A stretch of 64,000 nucleotides of DNA, from assembly GCA_910574455.1 (NCBI GenBank), contig CAJSYZ010000004.1, positions 4,598,599 through 4,662,598 on the forward strand, written 5' to 3'. The DNA is from Trichaptum fuscoviolaceum (lineage: Eukaryota > Basidiomycota > Agaricomycetes > Hymenochaetales > Trichaptaceae). The position numbers and the translations under genes were made by a program. Shown piece by piece: positions 46,719-57,991 of the stretch (positions within the stretch are counted from its first letter, which is position 1; every line of letters starts with the position of its first letter). The notes below the pieces were generated by a model. The model had not been told where the DNA came from, did not search any database, and was given only the letters and a program-made list of their open reading frames with translations.

Positions 46719-48111
46719 CCCGTAGGCAGTCCGATTAGCCTTAGGATTGGCGCGTACGAGAAGGCAATGTCAAAGAGAAAAATAATTTTGGGACATTCAG
46801 CTTGGATTTACTTTTTTCTCCTTTGTTATCTGTTGGATTGTTATACTTCAAGTACTCGGAACTGTTGGAAATTTTATTCTACCACTCTCTTTGGAGCCAT
46901 CTACGCCCCATATCCACTCCTTTATAACGCAAATTGACGTTGGTATTGTACACAATGCGTGACAATGTGCAAGTTCCCTCGTAGATCTGTCCTATACTTG
47001 AGATTTCTACCTATTTTTTTTATAGATAAATGATTTGTTAGTCGCACTTAGCAATGTTTAAACATCGATGTGATCCTCAGCCTGATTTCGAAATCTAGAT
47101 AGCGACAAGTAAGCAAGTACGGCGCTGAACTCTAACATTAATATACGTACCAGAAACGCCGGATAACTATGAAGGTTTGTATAATAAGACGGGTGAGCTT
47201 CGTAAAACTTGAATGAATCGAATCCGAGTCCAAGTTCAAGTTTGTATTCACTCCGACTCGGAGTCGGAGCTTCAAGCTTTCAAGTTCGGAGTCTGAAAAT
47301 TTAAACTACAAAAAAGGGATGATTGTGCGCGTGTTCCTCTTGTTCACTGCCATGGCAAGGTTTTGTAACACTTCTTCTCATCGTCCATCGCGTTTTCAAG
47401 GTGAACTTTGATGAAACGATGATTGGGGACATTAGGGTTATGCAGGCATTCCTTGGGGAAGGATGGGATTGATTGAATGGTGTGTGTGAGTACGCGTTTC
47501 TCTGTATTTGCACCTTTTCTTTTCTTTTACTTTTTTCTTATGACGATCATCCACCGAAAGCAATTAGGAAGTGCCGTCTGAAGCATTACGCTCTGTCGAC
47601 TCCGGTTCTCTGATACTACTTTATTTATCGTCGTTCACGTTCCAGGCAAAGTTTGCTGACATCCTTCTCTCATCTTTCAGGCCATTTCAGAATCCCCGGT
47701 CCCTCATAGTACAGAAGAATTTCGCAGTTGTGTTCGTTGCAGATCTTCTGGTGTTGACAGTTTCATTATTTAATCAAAAACTTCACTCTGTATAAATGAG
47801 AAGCTTCCAAATATTATTTATGCCTTTACACCTCAGACTTATGACTTTATTCCTTGAATGAATATTGCGAGTTTGAAGCGATGATCGTAGCTGAAAAAGC
47901 GGTGCGGCAGCTCCTGACCGTAACTGCCTTCTACCTGAGTCACCCGTTGCGCATCGCAGTACCTGTTATTCTCTAATAACATTCCAGTGCACAGGCTTTC
48001 GCTATGAACGTCCAAGGACACTGTGCAGCGTAGGTCTGATAAAGGGCGCAAAAACGGCTGCACACCGCCGACAATACCTGAATAACAGCACTCTCAACTT
48101 TTTGGGCGGCC
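46719..48111. other. Gene-free region with a near-perfect palindrome
   Basis: About 1.4 kb with no supportable gene. At 47234-47242 there is a GTTCAAGTT 9-mer. At 47251-47269 there is an inverted repeat with 9-bp arms around one base (CTCCGACTC-G-GAGTCGGAG). These sit in a stretch rich in CAAGTT/CTTGAA words (about 47205-47295). Confidence 0.5.
47251..47269. repeat. 19-bp inverted repeat
   Basis: CTCCGACTC, one central G, then GAGTCGGAG: perfect 9-bp arms. It is flanked by direct CAAGTTCAAG and TTCAAGCTTTCAAG words. It may be the remnant of a mobile-element end or a protein-binding site; nothing in the sequence decides. Confidence 0.6.
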
Positions 48112-49987
48112 ATGCAATCGTCCGAATCAGGCCATGAGTTTGAAGCAACAAGCCAAGGAGCTACTTGTGTAGATGTATCCAAAGTTCTTTGGCCCATTAA
48201 TTTGCCGTGTGGTCGAGTGGTGCCGAATAGGCTTGTGAAGGTACGTTTCAAACCACTGCATCAGGATCGTATTCTTAATGTTTCTTTCGTGAGCAAGGCG
48301 GCGACATATGAGCACCTAGCACCCCTCTTCGGTGGCCTACCGACCTGGGCGCACTATGTACTATATGGAAAATGGGGGAAGGGCGAATGGGGCATGGTCA
48401 CGACGGGAAATGTCCAAGTTTCTTCGGAACACCTTACTCTTGGTTGCGACTTGGTCATCCCGGAGCACTTAACGCCTGATGTGTTCCACAGATACACGCT
48501 GCTCGCGGCGTTCATGAAAGGTCTCACTCCTTCGCGTTCGCATCGGCCAAAGGATGATAGGGTGTGTCCTCTTGCAATCATGCAGCTCAGCCACGCTGGA
48601 CGCCAGAGCACGAACATCGTAGGCGGGCGGTGGCCCTTTCAGAGCCCTCTTGGCCCAAGTGCAACTCGTGTCGGCGGAAGCTCTTCTCAAAACGACGGTC
48701 TGCTCAATAGGTTGACATACGGACTCATGTTCCAGGAGGCGCGAGCTATGACAATCGCAGACATAAAGAATACGGTCGACGCGTTCGTTCGCGGTGCAAA
48801 GGTGGCAGAAGAATGTGGATTCGATGGAATTCAGCTGCACGCAGCTCATGGATGTGCGTTTATTTACCTGTCTACAGGAAGACTAATCTCATACAACTGC
48901 AGACCTCATCTCGCAGTTCATATCCAGAAAGACAAATCATCGCACAGACGCCTTTGGGTATCCACTCGCATTCTTACGCACCATCGTTTTTGCTATCCGA
49001 AAGTCTGTTCGAGAAGACTTTATTGTCGGCCTCAAGCTGAACGCTGCGGATTACACGACTGAGGGGCTTACTGAGGAGAATGCACAAGCACACCTTTCGC
49101 AAATTATCTCCTGGGATAAAGTCGATTATATAGAAATAAGCGGAGGGAACTATGAGGCGCCAGGTAAGTGCAGATCTCTTGCACTAAGTATGTTAACTCA
49201 CGCCGTGTAAATCGCAACAGAATTTGTACGAGGGTCATCTGCCCGTCAAGCTTTTTTCGAGTCCTTCTCGCGCATCGCGATGCAAATGGTCAAAGAGATA
49301 TCCGCCAATACACCTGGTCTCGCCAGACGTCCCCCGCCCCTCATAATGCTCACAGGTGGCTTGAGCACTCGAGCTCAGTGCTTGCGAGCACTCACGCAAC
49401 ATCACGCAAATCTCTTGGGTCTGGCACGGGCGGCCACGCTCCATCCGACACTGCCGCACGACTTATACGAGTGTTTCAAAGGACAGAACGGGCATGCTGG
49501 CTGCAATTGGTCTTGGGAGACACTCCCAGATCCAGAACCAAAGTCACCTGCTTGGTGGCCTCGCATCGTTGGTGCTGGGGTGGGGTTGGCGTGGTACGAT
49601 CTTGTCATGCGTCGCCTAAGCGAAGGGCATCCTGCTTCCTGCAGAACAGCGTCCGCCGCTGCCTACTCCTACCCATACTCGCCCTCTTCTCATTGGCTCT
49701 TAATAATCTTCGACATGTACGTTGAACCCATCGCCGAATACATCGTCTCCAAGACTCTATTTATCTCGCGGACGTCTGCCGCTCATTACAATGGTGATAT
49801 AGTTATCGCCGCTCTCATACTTTCTGGGTACGATCTCATCTTGACTTCTCTCCTGGAGTATGGCTGGATAGGAACGAGGCTTTCTTTGCTATTGATGTTG
49901 GCTTTGGCGTGCATATGCGGCTCAGGTCTTGTTATGATTAAAAAGACCAGGAGGCTCGATAGAGCTCTAGATAGTCGAGATCGATAA
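48112..49987 (+). CDS. Old Yellow Enzyme-like NADH:flavin oxidoreductase with membrane tail
   Basis: Four exons: 48112-48240, 48298-48853, 48903-49163 and 49221-49987, giving 570 aa. It is an FMN-dependent TIM-barrel reductase of the OYE superfamily (NADH:flavin oxidoreductase type). Family signatures in order are LPCGRVVPNRLVKAATYEH, CPLAIMQLSHAGRQ, GFDGIQLHAAHGYLISQF, NHRTDAFG, GLKLNAADY and VDYIEISGGNYE. A late FMN-site stretch, MLTGGLSTRAQ, is followed by LGLARAATLHPTLP. The first intron (57 nt) is stop-free and in frame. The barrel is followed by about 150 residues with two to three hydrophobic segments, including LIIFDMYVEPIAEYIV and LSLLLMLALACICGSGLVMI, and a basic end (KKTRRLDRALDSRDR). 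This suggests membrane anchoring. The substrate is unknown. Confidence 0.9.
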
Positions 49988-50216
49988 GCTGCTATTATGC
50001 TAGTTTCTTATCTCATATGTTTCTTAGTTGTTATCGATTTTTTCCCTTTTTTCATCTCATTGAGGTCATTCAGTATGTCTGATAACTCACAAAAATGCGT
50101 AAAAATACATAACGGTTACGCATACAACTTTGCTACATACGAATAAAGAATACGTAGATGAAAGATACACAGGCTGTAGAAGTCGACCTACCAAGCTGAA
50201 GCTACTCAAAGAAGCT

Positions 50217-51229
50217 CTATGGATCGTCCTCAGACTTGTCCTCCGGCGATGCATCCAAGAGTCTCTCCAGCTCCGCAGGATCCTCAACATCAACAGAGAA
50301 CGAACCCTTATTGTTTGGAGGAATGGTAATCTTCACTGCGGGCTCAAAGCCACGAAAGAACTCTCGCATCAGGGGCTTCAACCGGGCAGCCACCGCGCCA
50401 CCTTCCGTGTTCTTGCCCCAGCCCGTAACAATGTCAAAGTGCGTAACATTGTGCTCAAGCGAGAGCCTGATGTGCTGCTTGGCGTACACTTTGGCTTCCC
50501 GCACAGTCAGCCCGTGCAGATCGCATCGCTCAGAGGAATACGGGTGGTTGTAATTGTAGAATGTGACTACGGCGGCCATCTCGTTATAGTATTTCCTCAT
50601 GTCCTTTGAAACAAAATAAGTGTAAAGGTATGGTCATCGGTGTAGGAATGAGCAAACCTTCATGCTGCTTACGAGCGCTTTCGCTCGTAGCCTCTGAGTG
50701 TTGCCTGGTATACCTTCTTCGACGGCCTTATCAAAGTCGTCGACGTCGGCATGGTTGATCTGATATCTTCTCCTGGCATCCAGAAATTTGTTCTTGAGGT
50801 GCATAGCAAATGGGCAATTTGGGTCTGACTGAACGATTGGTCGATCTTCGTGGGCGTAGCGTACTTTCGTTACGGCAGGGGACGACGGGCCTATGATAAG
50901 ATAAAAATGTTAACATGTCACTTAGCATTAACATAGTGAGCCTTACCTCTCGATACCGCCTCCGCGTAGGTGACGTATTCTTCAAAATTTTCTTGTACAT
51001 TCGTCCTGTCTCCCAAAGGAGCAGGCCTAAGGTTACGCGGTTTCGTTTTCCTCTCTCTTGGAACGTCTTCCTCGTCCTCGTCGTTCTGCATCGTCATCGT
51101 CATCAGTGCTTTGGAAATATCGTCTTCAAAAAGAGAAGGGAAAGGGTCAAAATCGTCGTCTTGGTCGATGTAGAGGTGAGAAAGATTAGTGGTGGGGAGC
51201 ATCGTGAAGGCAGGGACAACGAGAGGCAT
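50217..51229 (-). CDS. Soluble Smr-domain protein
   Basis: Three exons: 50947-51229, 50658-50890 and 50217-50603, giving 300 aa. The N terminus is acidic (DQDDDFDPFPSLFEDD) and then basic. A conserved-looking middle (SDPNCPFAMHLKNKFLDARR) follows. The C-terminal Smr domain has CDLHGL (DLHG at 200-203) and TGWGKN (TGWG at 232-235), with a downstream VAARLKPLMREFF helix. There is no signal peptide or membrane segment, so it is probably cytosolic or nuclear. Smr domains bind or nick nucleic acids; the role here is unknown. A second in-frame Met (MLPTTNL) could be the true start. It converges with the OYE gene across 229 nt. Confidence 0.88.
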
Positions 51230-54200
51230 ATGTAGAGCGCTGAAAGAAGCAGTGCTCGTGAATGGTGAATGAGATAACAGTGAGTTGCGAAGTTCAAGCC
51301 CACCACCACCGCCATTTTATACGCAAAATCCAGTGTGGCCAAAGCTCGAACGACTCAGACAACAACCACATCGGAATGCAGAGTAGTGGCAGAAGATCCG
51401 AGATGCCCAACTCAGGAAACTGCATTCTCGCATAACCACAACCACATCTGCACCAAAGCTTTGCGTAGATCTGTCGCAACTCCTTCTTGCGAGGGAGGTC
51501 AAAGCGACGACGATGCCCATAGATACAGAGACGCTTGGACCCTCAGCTACGACGCCAGCCCAAGTGTATCGTCCAACGTCCAAGCGTTCGTTGGGTCTGG
51601 GATAACTTCAAGAAATGTCCCACTTGACGTTACACGATGAAGATGAAGTTCTAAACGAGCATGGAGAGGGTGTGGTTTTGCATGTGAGCCTCGAGGCTAC
51701 GAACGTGGCTGTGCTTAAACGATTGTGCAAGAAATCACGCTTGTCAGCAATTCAAGTTGGGCATGTCTAGATTGAGCTGTAGTTCAACCAATCATTTCCA
51801 TAGCGAGTGTTGCCCTTCAGATTTAACTGGTAAGCGATCGAATAAGAATACCGTATGTATCCGCGTGTTCTTGGACATCGATTTTGATTGAGCCTCCAGG
51901 ACGAGCGAACTCTCTTGTAGTAACGGCACACAAAGACCTACCCAATCGGATCAGCAAAGAAAGAACGAAAGAAGCCACTTGTTGCAAGGTGGGCTCGAGA
52001 GATATTCAGTCGTTCATATTGGGAAGGTATCATGAGCGCGTAGGTCCGATCTTGTATGTCAAGCGGTGGTTTAGGGATGAAGTTGAAGGCGAGCTAGCGA
52101 CGTATTGGCAACTAGTGTGGCCTTGTTCGAAGCTCCGAGCATGGCGACGCTAAAACAATTAGGCATATCGTTCAATATGAATGTCACAAATAAGCACTAA
52201 GCATGGTTAAGCTGGACTCACCATGGGCCTTAACAGGTCCACCAACGATTTCCTGAAGGACACAAGCGAGTGTAGCCCCCCGACATCAGTTGATAACGAT
52301 CATACGTTGTCTCCATTCGACCTTTCCGTCAGGCAGCGAGGAGAAATATCGAAGCTGGAAAAGAAAGTTGTGGAGGTCAACGCAAAGGGAAGAAGATGCG
52401 ACTTGACTCGCCGGCACACCGCGTACCGTGACTCGGGTCATGTCACGATCAGGGGTTTGAATGTCACGCGTGACAAGACGCGTCAGGCAGACCTTCTTCG
52501 CGTGCCCCGGAGCCTAGAGGTATCTCTCGAACCACCATCTTCAAACCCCCCCCCCCTATCTTCCTTTTCTTGTCCTCCTTCTGACGAGCTAAGAGACACA
52601 TTATCTGAAGTGAAGGAACTTCGATGTTTCTCAAGAAATTCAGTGCAGGCTACTGGTGTAATTCGGAGAAGACAAGAGAAACTACCGCAAAACCCCCACT
52701 CTTTGAAGCAATTGAGTCTACCCACCCACCTCACCTCTTTGCTTCGTCCACTACTTGAGGCCGCTGGACGTCAACGGTATGGATCAGTTCGAAATAACAT
52801 ATCAGACAAGCGGCCAATCTCCTTTGTTTTTGCGAGACCTCGCATAAACACAAATCACACATTTATGTGTGTACTACTGCCAGCAGTGACGTATCACCAC
52901 TGGCAAAGGATAGGCCTCTTCTCTCTCAACAGAACCAACTGCACAGGTCATCACTCCCAGGCACCTCTCTTGGATCACTAGTCCACTTGAGTGTTTCAGG
53001 TCTCAAATAGCATCAAACAATTCGAGTCTCCACAATTGTCAGGTCGATGATGTCTGGACTCACGACTGGTCTGGTATGCACTGGTCCTCTAAGACAACAT
53101 CTCTTGGCTTCTCAAGGTACCTAGACTAATCAAGACTGTACTCAAGGTTTCTTTGTTACAGAGAGTCAGTGATTGCAAGTAGTAGGACTTTGCACAACTT
53201 TCTTGTCGACATCAAAGGGAGGATGGGTCATAATCACCGATCCCGCAGTCGAAATTCTATGTCTGTGCAGGTGGGAAACCCTGCTGGATATTATTGAGAG
53301 AAACTATGCTGTGCGTCTTGATCTGCGTCTCTATCGTTCCCGGTGTAACTCATGAAACCAGTGGTACAAGGCCCTATCCGTCGATGTCTATTTAGAGTTC
53401 CTTCACACGAGGGCATCATACGTATTCCTGCCGCAGCAGCCGTCTTCGTTGACGTCAGGGCTGCCTCACAGCATCGTGTACCTGCGCAGTGAAGGAGGGA
53501 AAGGGTAAGGGGTTGTTCTCGAGTTATTCCGGGTGCGTCCACCATGAGGTGATATCAAAGTTGTCGTCGATAACCTGTCATAGAAGTTGGCCAGGCGTGA
53601 AATGCATGGTGAAAGAACCTGATCTTGACTGGTGCGGTACTCTAACACTGAACACGGGTAAGTCATTTAGCAATTGCGATGCTCTAGGTCTGCTAGTTAA
53701 CCCATATGCTGACAGCTTTCCTGATCTATCCATTCCGTATCGGTATACATCGTCAGCTTGCGTAGCATCCAAAGACGGACGTCAGCGCTTGCTCGTGACC
53801 TATCGATCTGAACCAGTGCTTGTTAGGCGTAACGCCTTTCGCAATTGCGACGACAGCGCAGATCCTTGTCGACATGCGAAAGTGAACGTTCTCATTCTTA
53901 ACACATCTGCATTCCGGACACACTGTTCGTTCAGTTCATCGGCCAGCAGCCAACTCGCTCGGTCATATTCTCCATTCGAACCTCTCTTTTTCTTTAAAGC
54001 GAGGTAGAGAGCCAAGCTATATCAGTACCAGGACCCGGATATAAGTGGTCCGATGAGGAGAATGTGGAGTGCTCCATTCACTCGAATGAATGACGGAGAG
54101 GAGACGCCCGTTGGGCATATAAATGAAGATATCTTAGGAACAATTGAAGAGCGCTTCGCCCACATTGTGCGGATGCGAAAGGCGGTTCCTCCAGGGGCTC

Positions 54201-55098
54201 CACCACGGAAACGGATACATACGTCTTTGTATGGCCGCTCTTCGCTTATACTTCATCTGCAAGGGCCTAAAATGATCTGACATCGATGAGAGTGCGAGGG
54301 CAGATCCTGAAGGACTGAAAGCTAAAGATGATGGGCGTCCTCGCCTCAGGGCATAGATGATTGAAGATAGCAAGTCTGGACCGCATACGTGGGATGTTAC
54401 TGGTGTATTCGGAGAAGTTCTTGATGTTGAAGAAGGCGACTTCTATCCACCGCTATGAACGGTTACGGAAGTATACTGAGACCTGGAGGATGCGTTACAC
54501 TTCACGAACTGGTCGTGGCGCTGGTCAGGTGAGCCGATATGTAGTGCGACATTGCACGAATAACGCACTATCAACTCGGCTACGCATCTGAGATGTTTTC
54601 TGTCTCTGCTGGCTATGAGTTCGCTGTATGTTTTTCAAAGACTATTATCGCAATCGCCAGGCCGTGCCAAAACCAAAACTCAAGCCAGCAGGAGATGGGC
54701 GAGCTGCCTAAAATGGAAGGGGCAACTGGTGCGGTTCTCGCCCGATCATCTGGATGCTTCTTGTGCGAGGACAACTGCGATTGGCCGTGGGACAGTGAGG
54801 ACCGCCCCAGTCACGACAACAGACCATGCCAGACGTCAAGACTGCTGCCGTCCGGTCTCCCTTCCCCTCATCCCTGACCTTTTTTTCGCCTCTATTTATT
54901 ATTCCGCCCTCGCTTTTCGCCGCTGATTCCCCCGTGCTAGTCTGTTCTACCGGCAACGTCCTCGACAACTTTACTTTTCTACTCCTTTGCCATCCTAATC
55001 TTCGTCGTCGTCGTCGCCGTTGTCGTCGCCACCGTCGAAAAAGAGGATCTCGGCCTCGTGAAGGAGAGAAAGAGAAAAGGCGATAAGGGCCACGTATC
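51230..55098. other. Gene-free region, 3.9 kb
   Basis: No supportable gene. Frames at 51884-52153, 52223-52981 and 53489-54007 are open but lack motifs and splice partners. A 14-bp perfect palindrome TGTCACGCGTGACA is at 52462-52475. A polypyrimidine/TCG-repeat stretch (about 54960-55045, many CGTCGTCG units) leads into the ZIP transporter and is probably its leader. Confidence 0.45.
52462..52475. repeat. 14-bp perfect palindrome with ACGCGT core
   Basis: TGTCACGCGTGACA reads the same on both strands. A further ACGCGT lies at 52478-52483, and a related TGTCACG starts about 20 bases upstream (52441). A dimeric protein-binding site is possible. Confidence 0.5.
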
Positions 55099-56382
55099 AT
55101 GTCGACGACATCTGCAAACATCCCCGCCGCGTCGTCAGCGGTCGCGTCGCCTACCGGCACCAGCTCTGACGACACCAATAACTGCGGTAGCGGAGGCGGC
55201 GACCACCGATTTACGAGTCTACGCATCGCGTCTGTCTTTGTTATCCTCGTGACGTCGATGTCCGGTGCCCTTTTCCCAGTCATCGCCAGGCGCACGCGAC
55301 TCTCAAACGTCATCCCGAAGACGGCTTTCGAGTGCGTTTCTTCCGTTTAATCTTTACTTTTCCATTATGTATGATATTTACGACATTTGCAGCTTCGCAA
55401 AATACTTTGGCTCAGGCGTCATTATCGCCACCGCGTTCATCCACCTGCTTAGCCCCGCGTTGGATGAGCTGGGATCTCCGTGCTTGAGTGCGGAGTGGCA
55501 GGTCTACGTGCGTTGCTCTTATTGTCACAGTCACGCATCCAAGACCCGCTGAAGTCGTTCCTTTCCTTAGCCGTGGGCTTTGGCACTCGCCATGCTGTCT
55601 ATATTCTCCATTTTCTTCGTCGAGTTGATCGCCTTCAGATGGGGTACGGCGAAGTTGAATGCTTTGGGCATGAAATATGGTGCGCACAGTTCAATCTTCG
55701 TTCTTTAAAATTGCGGTTCTCATCTGCTCGTTTCTGCACAGACGCACATGGTCACGATGTAGGTGGCGCCGCACACGCTGCTCACGGACCCGAAGGGGAG
55801 GCGGCATCGGCGGACTCCAGCAGCACTGACATTGAGAAGAACTCAGAAGAAGGACACGGACATAGCCACGGCTGGACGGTGCTGGACGACTCCTCTATCG
55901 CCCAGATCACGGGTATATTCATCCTCGAATTCGGTATCCTACTCCACAGCGTGCTCATTGGGCTCACGCTTGCCGTCGACCCAGACTTCAAGGTCCTTTT
56001 TGTCGTGCTCGTTTTCCACCAGATGTTTGAGGGTCTTGGGCTCGGCTCCCGGCTGGCGTACCTCGACTTACCGCCGCAGTACAACTACATCGCTATCGCT
56101 GCCGCGGTTATATATGGCACGACGACCCCGATCGGTATCGCAGTCGGCTTGGGAGTGCGCACGACGTACAACCCGGGCTCAGCGACCGCGAGTATCGTGA
56201 GCGGCGTCATGGATTCGCTGAGCGCGGGCATCCTAATCTACACCGGCCTCGTGGAGCTGCTTGCACACGAGTTTTTGTTTAACAAGGAGATGAGCACGGC
56301 GAGCAACAAGAAATTAACGTACGCGTGCGTGTGCATGCTGCTCGGCGCGGGTGTCATGGCCCTCCTCGGTCGCTGGGCGTAA
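55099..56382 (+). CDS. ZIP-family zinc transporter
   Basis: Four exons: 55099-55331, 55393-55507, 55571-55679 and 55742-56382, giving 365 aa. It imports zinc (or iron) into the cytosol across the plasma or an organelle membrane, like yeast Zrt1/Zrt2. Eight hydrophobic segments are visible. Examples are IASVFVILVTSMSGALFPVI, the conserved FAKYFGSGVIIATAFIHLL, and the TM4/TM5 metal-site motifs HSVLIGLTLAV and HQMFEGLGLGSRLA. A His-rich cytosolic loop between TM3 and TM4 (DAHGHDVGGAAHAAHG and EGHGHSHGW) is the usual metal-sensing loop. The N terminus is Ser/Thr-rich and faces outside. The exon 2 end was placed at the GTGCGT donor because it gives the family's YPWAL continuation. Confidence 0.94.
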
Positions 56383-57423
56383 GCCGTATAGCGGTGGATA
56401 TGATGTACATGAGGCTTTATTGTTATTCCTGACTCGAACTCTACCGTTCTAGGACCTTTTCAACTATCTATACGCTGGTACGCTCTGCACACTACGCTTT
56501 CGATTCTCTCTTGCTTTCGTTCGCATTCATCTTCTCCATTTCGTCGCGCAACCGCCCCATTTTCTCTCGCATCCTTCCTACAGCTCCGAAAACTGAATGC
56601 AGAAGACTCACGACCAATGTTCACGTATCTCTACCTATGTTTACTGTACGATTCATATTCACTTGCTTGCTCCTATCGCCATCAATATTCTAGGACCTAG
56701 ACGCCTTCACGTCCACAAATTTTTTTGAACGCAATTTGTTTTCCTCACTAGTTTAGTTTAGATTTGGATTAGATATCATCGAACAAATGTAATTATCCAA
56801 TTGTTCAACAGCACCTTGTTTTCCGATGGAACCTTTCCAAGGTATCAAGCGAGCACGATGCGAGTTATGCAATTGATAAAGGTTGAAAAATAAACCCGGC
56901 GTTGACGCCACTCCGGAACGGCCGTCTTAGTGAGTGGCCACTGGCCGCACGACCATTCAACCGACTTGGAGCCTGAGGCCCTGAGCACCAAATTGCCGGC
57001 CAGGCCAAAAAATGAAATATATTATGAATTGAAAAGCATCGGGGAAATGCAGGCTCTTTCCCCCTCGAAGGCTGATTGGAAAAAGAAACGACTGCTGCTG
57101 TTAGCATTATCGGGCAATCTGCATCCGAGAGTACATACATATATATTACTACTGCAAGTATACTTAAAGATCAGAGTGGCCAAATGTCGTAGTTGGATAT
57201 GGGCGGATGACCACTGGCTGGACTGTATGTATTATAGATAAAGTTGCCAGGTGAGAATTGATGAAAAGTCGGTGGAAACGTAACAAAGCGACGAGCGTGG
57301 CTTGAATGAAGTATCAGATTGCATAGTCTTCCTAGACGACAAAAAACATACATTCAAGTCCAAAAACATTGTCCGGATGCGTCTACCATGACCAAAGCGC
57401 ATCCTTCTCGGAAAAGCGAAGGG
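56383..57423. other. Intergenic between convergent ZIP and hydrophobin 2 genes
   Basis: About 1 kb between two convergent 3' ends. It is AT-rich in parts, with no ORF carrying motifs and no repeat recognised. Confidence 0.4.
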
Positions 57424-57991
57424 CTAGGCTGACGAGATGACCACCGGGGGAGGCGACGCGGCGGGAATATCAACTGTTGAGCACCCAAGGGCAAGTATCC
57501 CGCCTGCAAAATCACAGTTAGCACGGGATTATTACTCCAGCTAAGTAATTGTAGAGCTCAAAGTCAGGCTTACCAAAGGCGTTTTGTGTGCAACAGAGCG
57601 AATTCTGGGTGCTGAACGAGGGATATTACGATGAGTATGACTTCGGGTGGGCACAAAAGGGGAGCAAGAAAAACAGGCCATGTTCGACAGAGACGCACCA
57701 GATGTTCACGCCGCCCCGTGCATTGTCGATATCAGTGCATGTCACACCGACGGTAACGCGGGTATCGGTAACGACGATTCCCAAGAGTTGCAAAAGTAAG
57801 CCAACAACCGGATCACTTGCGGTGGAGAATTTCTGGCAGCATAGAGCGGTAGACCCGGTGTCGCAGCCCGTGGGCGCAGAAGGAGCCGCAGTTATCGTCG
57901 CACTCGGCCCAGAGTCGGGCGTAGGGGAGCTGAGTGCCTGGCCGACGAACAGAGCAAGCGTTAGGAGAAGGGATTTAGATACAAAGAGCAT
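57424..57991 (-). CDS. Class I hydrophobin 2
   Basis: Three exons: 57699-57991, 57574-57611 and 57424-57503, giving 136 aa. The signal peptide is about MLFVSKSLLLTLALFVGQALS, followed by a Pro/Thr/Ser-rich mature N terminus. The eight cysteines are complete: GC-x7-CC-(about 32)-C-x11-C-x5-CC-x12-C. The Cys5 codon is rebuilt across the first junction (TG|C). This requires the acceptor at 57612, because the nearer CCCAG acceptor would create a stop. The 38-nt middle exon and both intron phases equal those of the hydrophobin at 46264. The C-terminal tail after Cys8 is longer and Pro-rich. The longer open frame upstream of this ATG is ignored because the signal peptide begins here. Confidence 0.93.

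Noticed and set aside
51614..52153. Possible small gene starting MSHLTLHDEDEV
   Set aside because: The frame closes after 54 codons, and I could not splice it to the open frame at 51884-52153.
52223..52981. 252-codon plus-strand ORF
   Set aside because: Residue composition and lack of motifs look like chance. It contains a long C run (nine bases) and a palindromic cluster rather than conserved protein sequence.
53489..54007. 172-codon plus-strand ORF
   Set aside because: No domain, no homologous pattern and no flanking exons.
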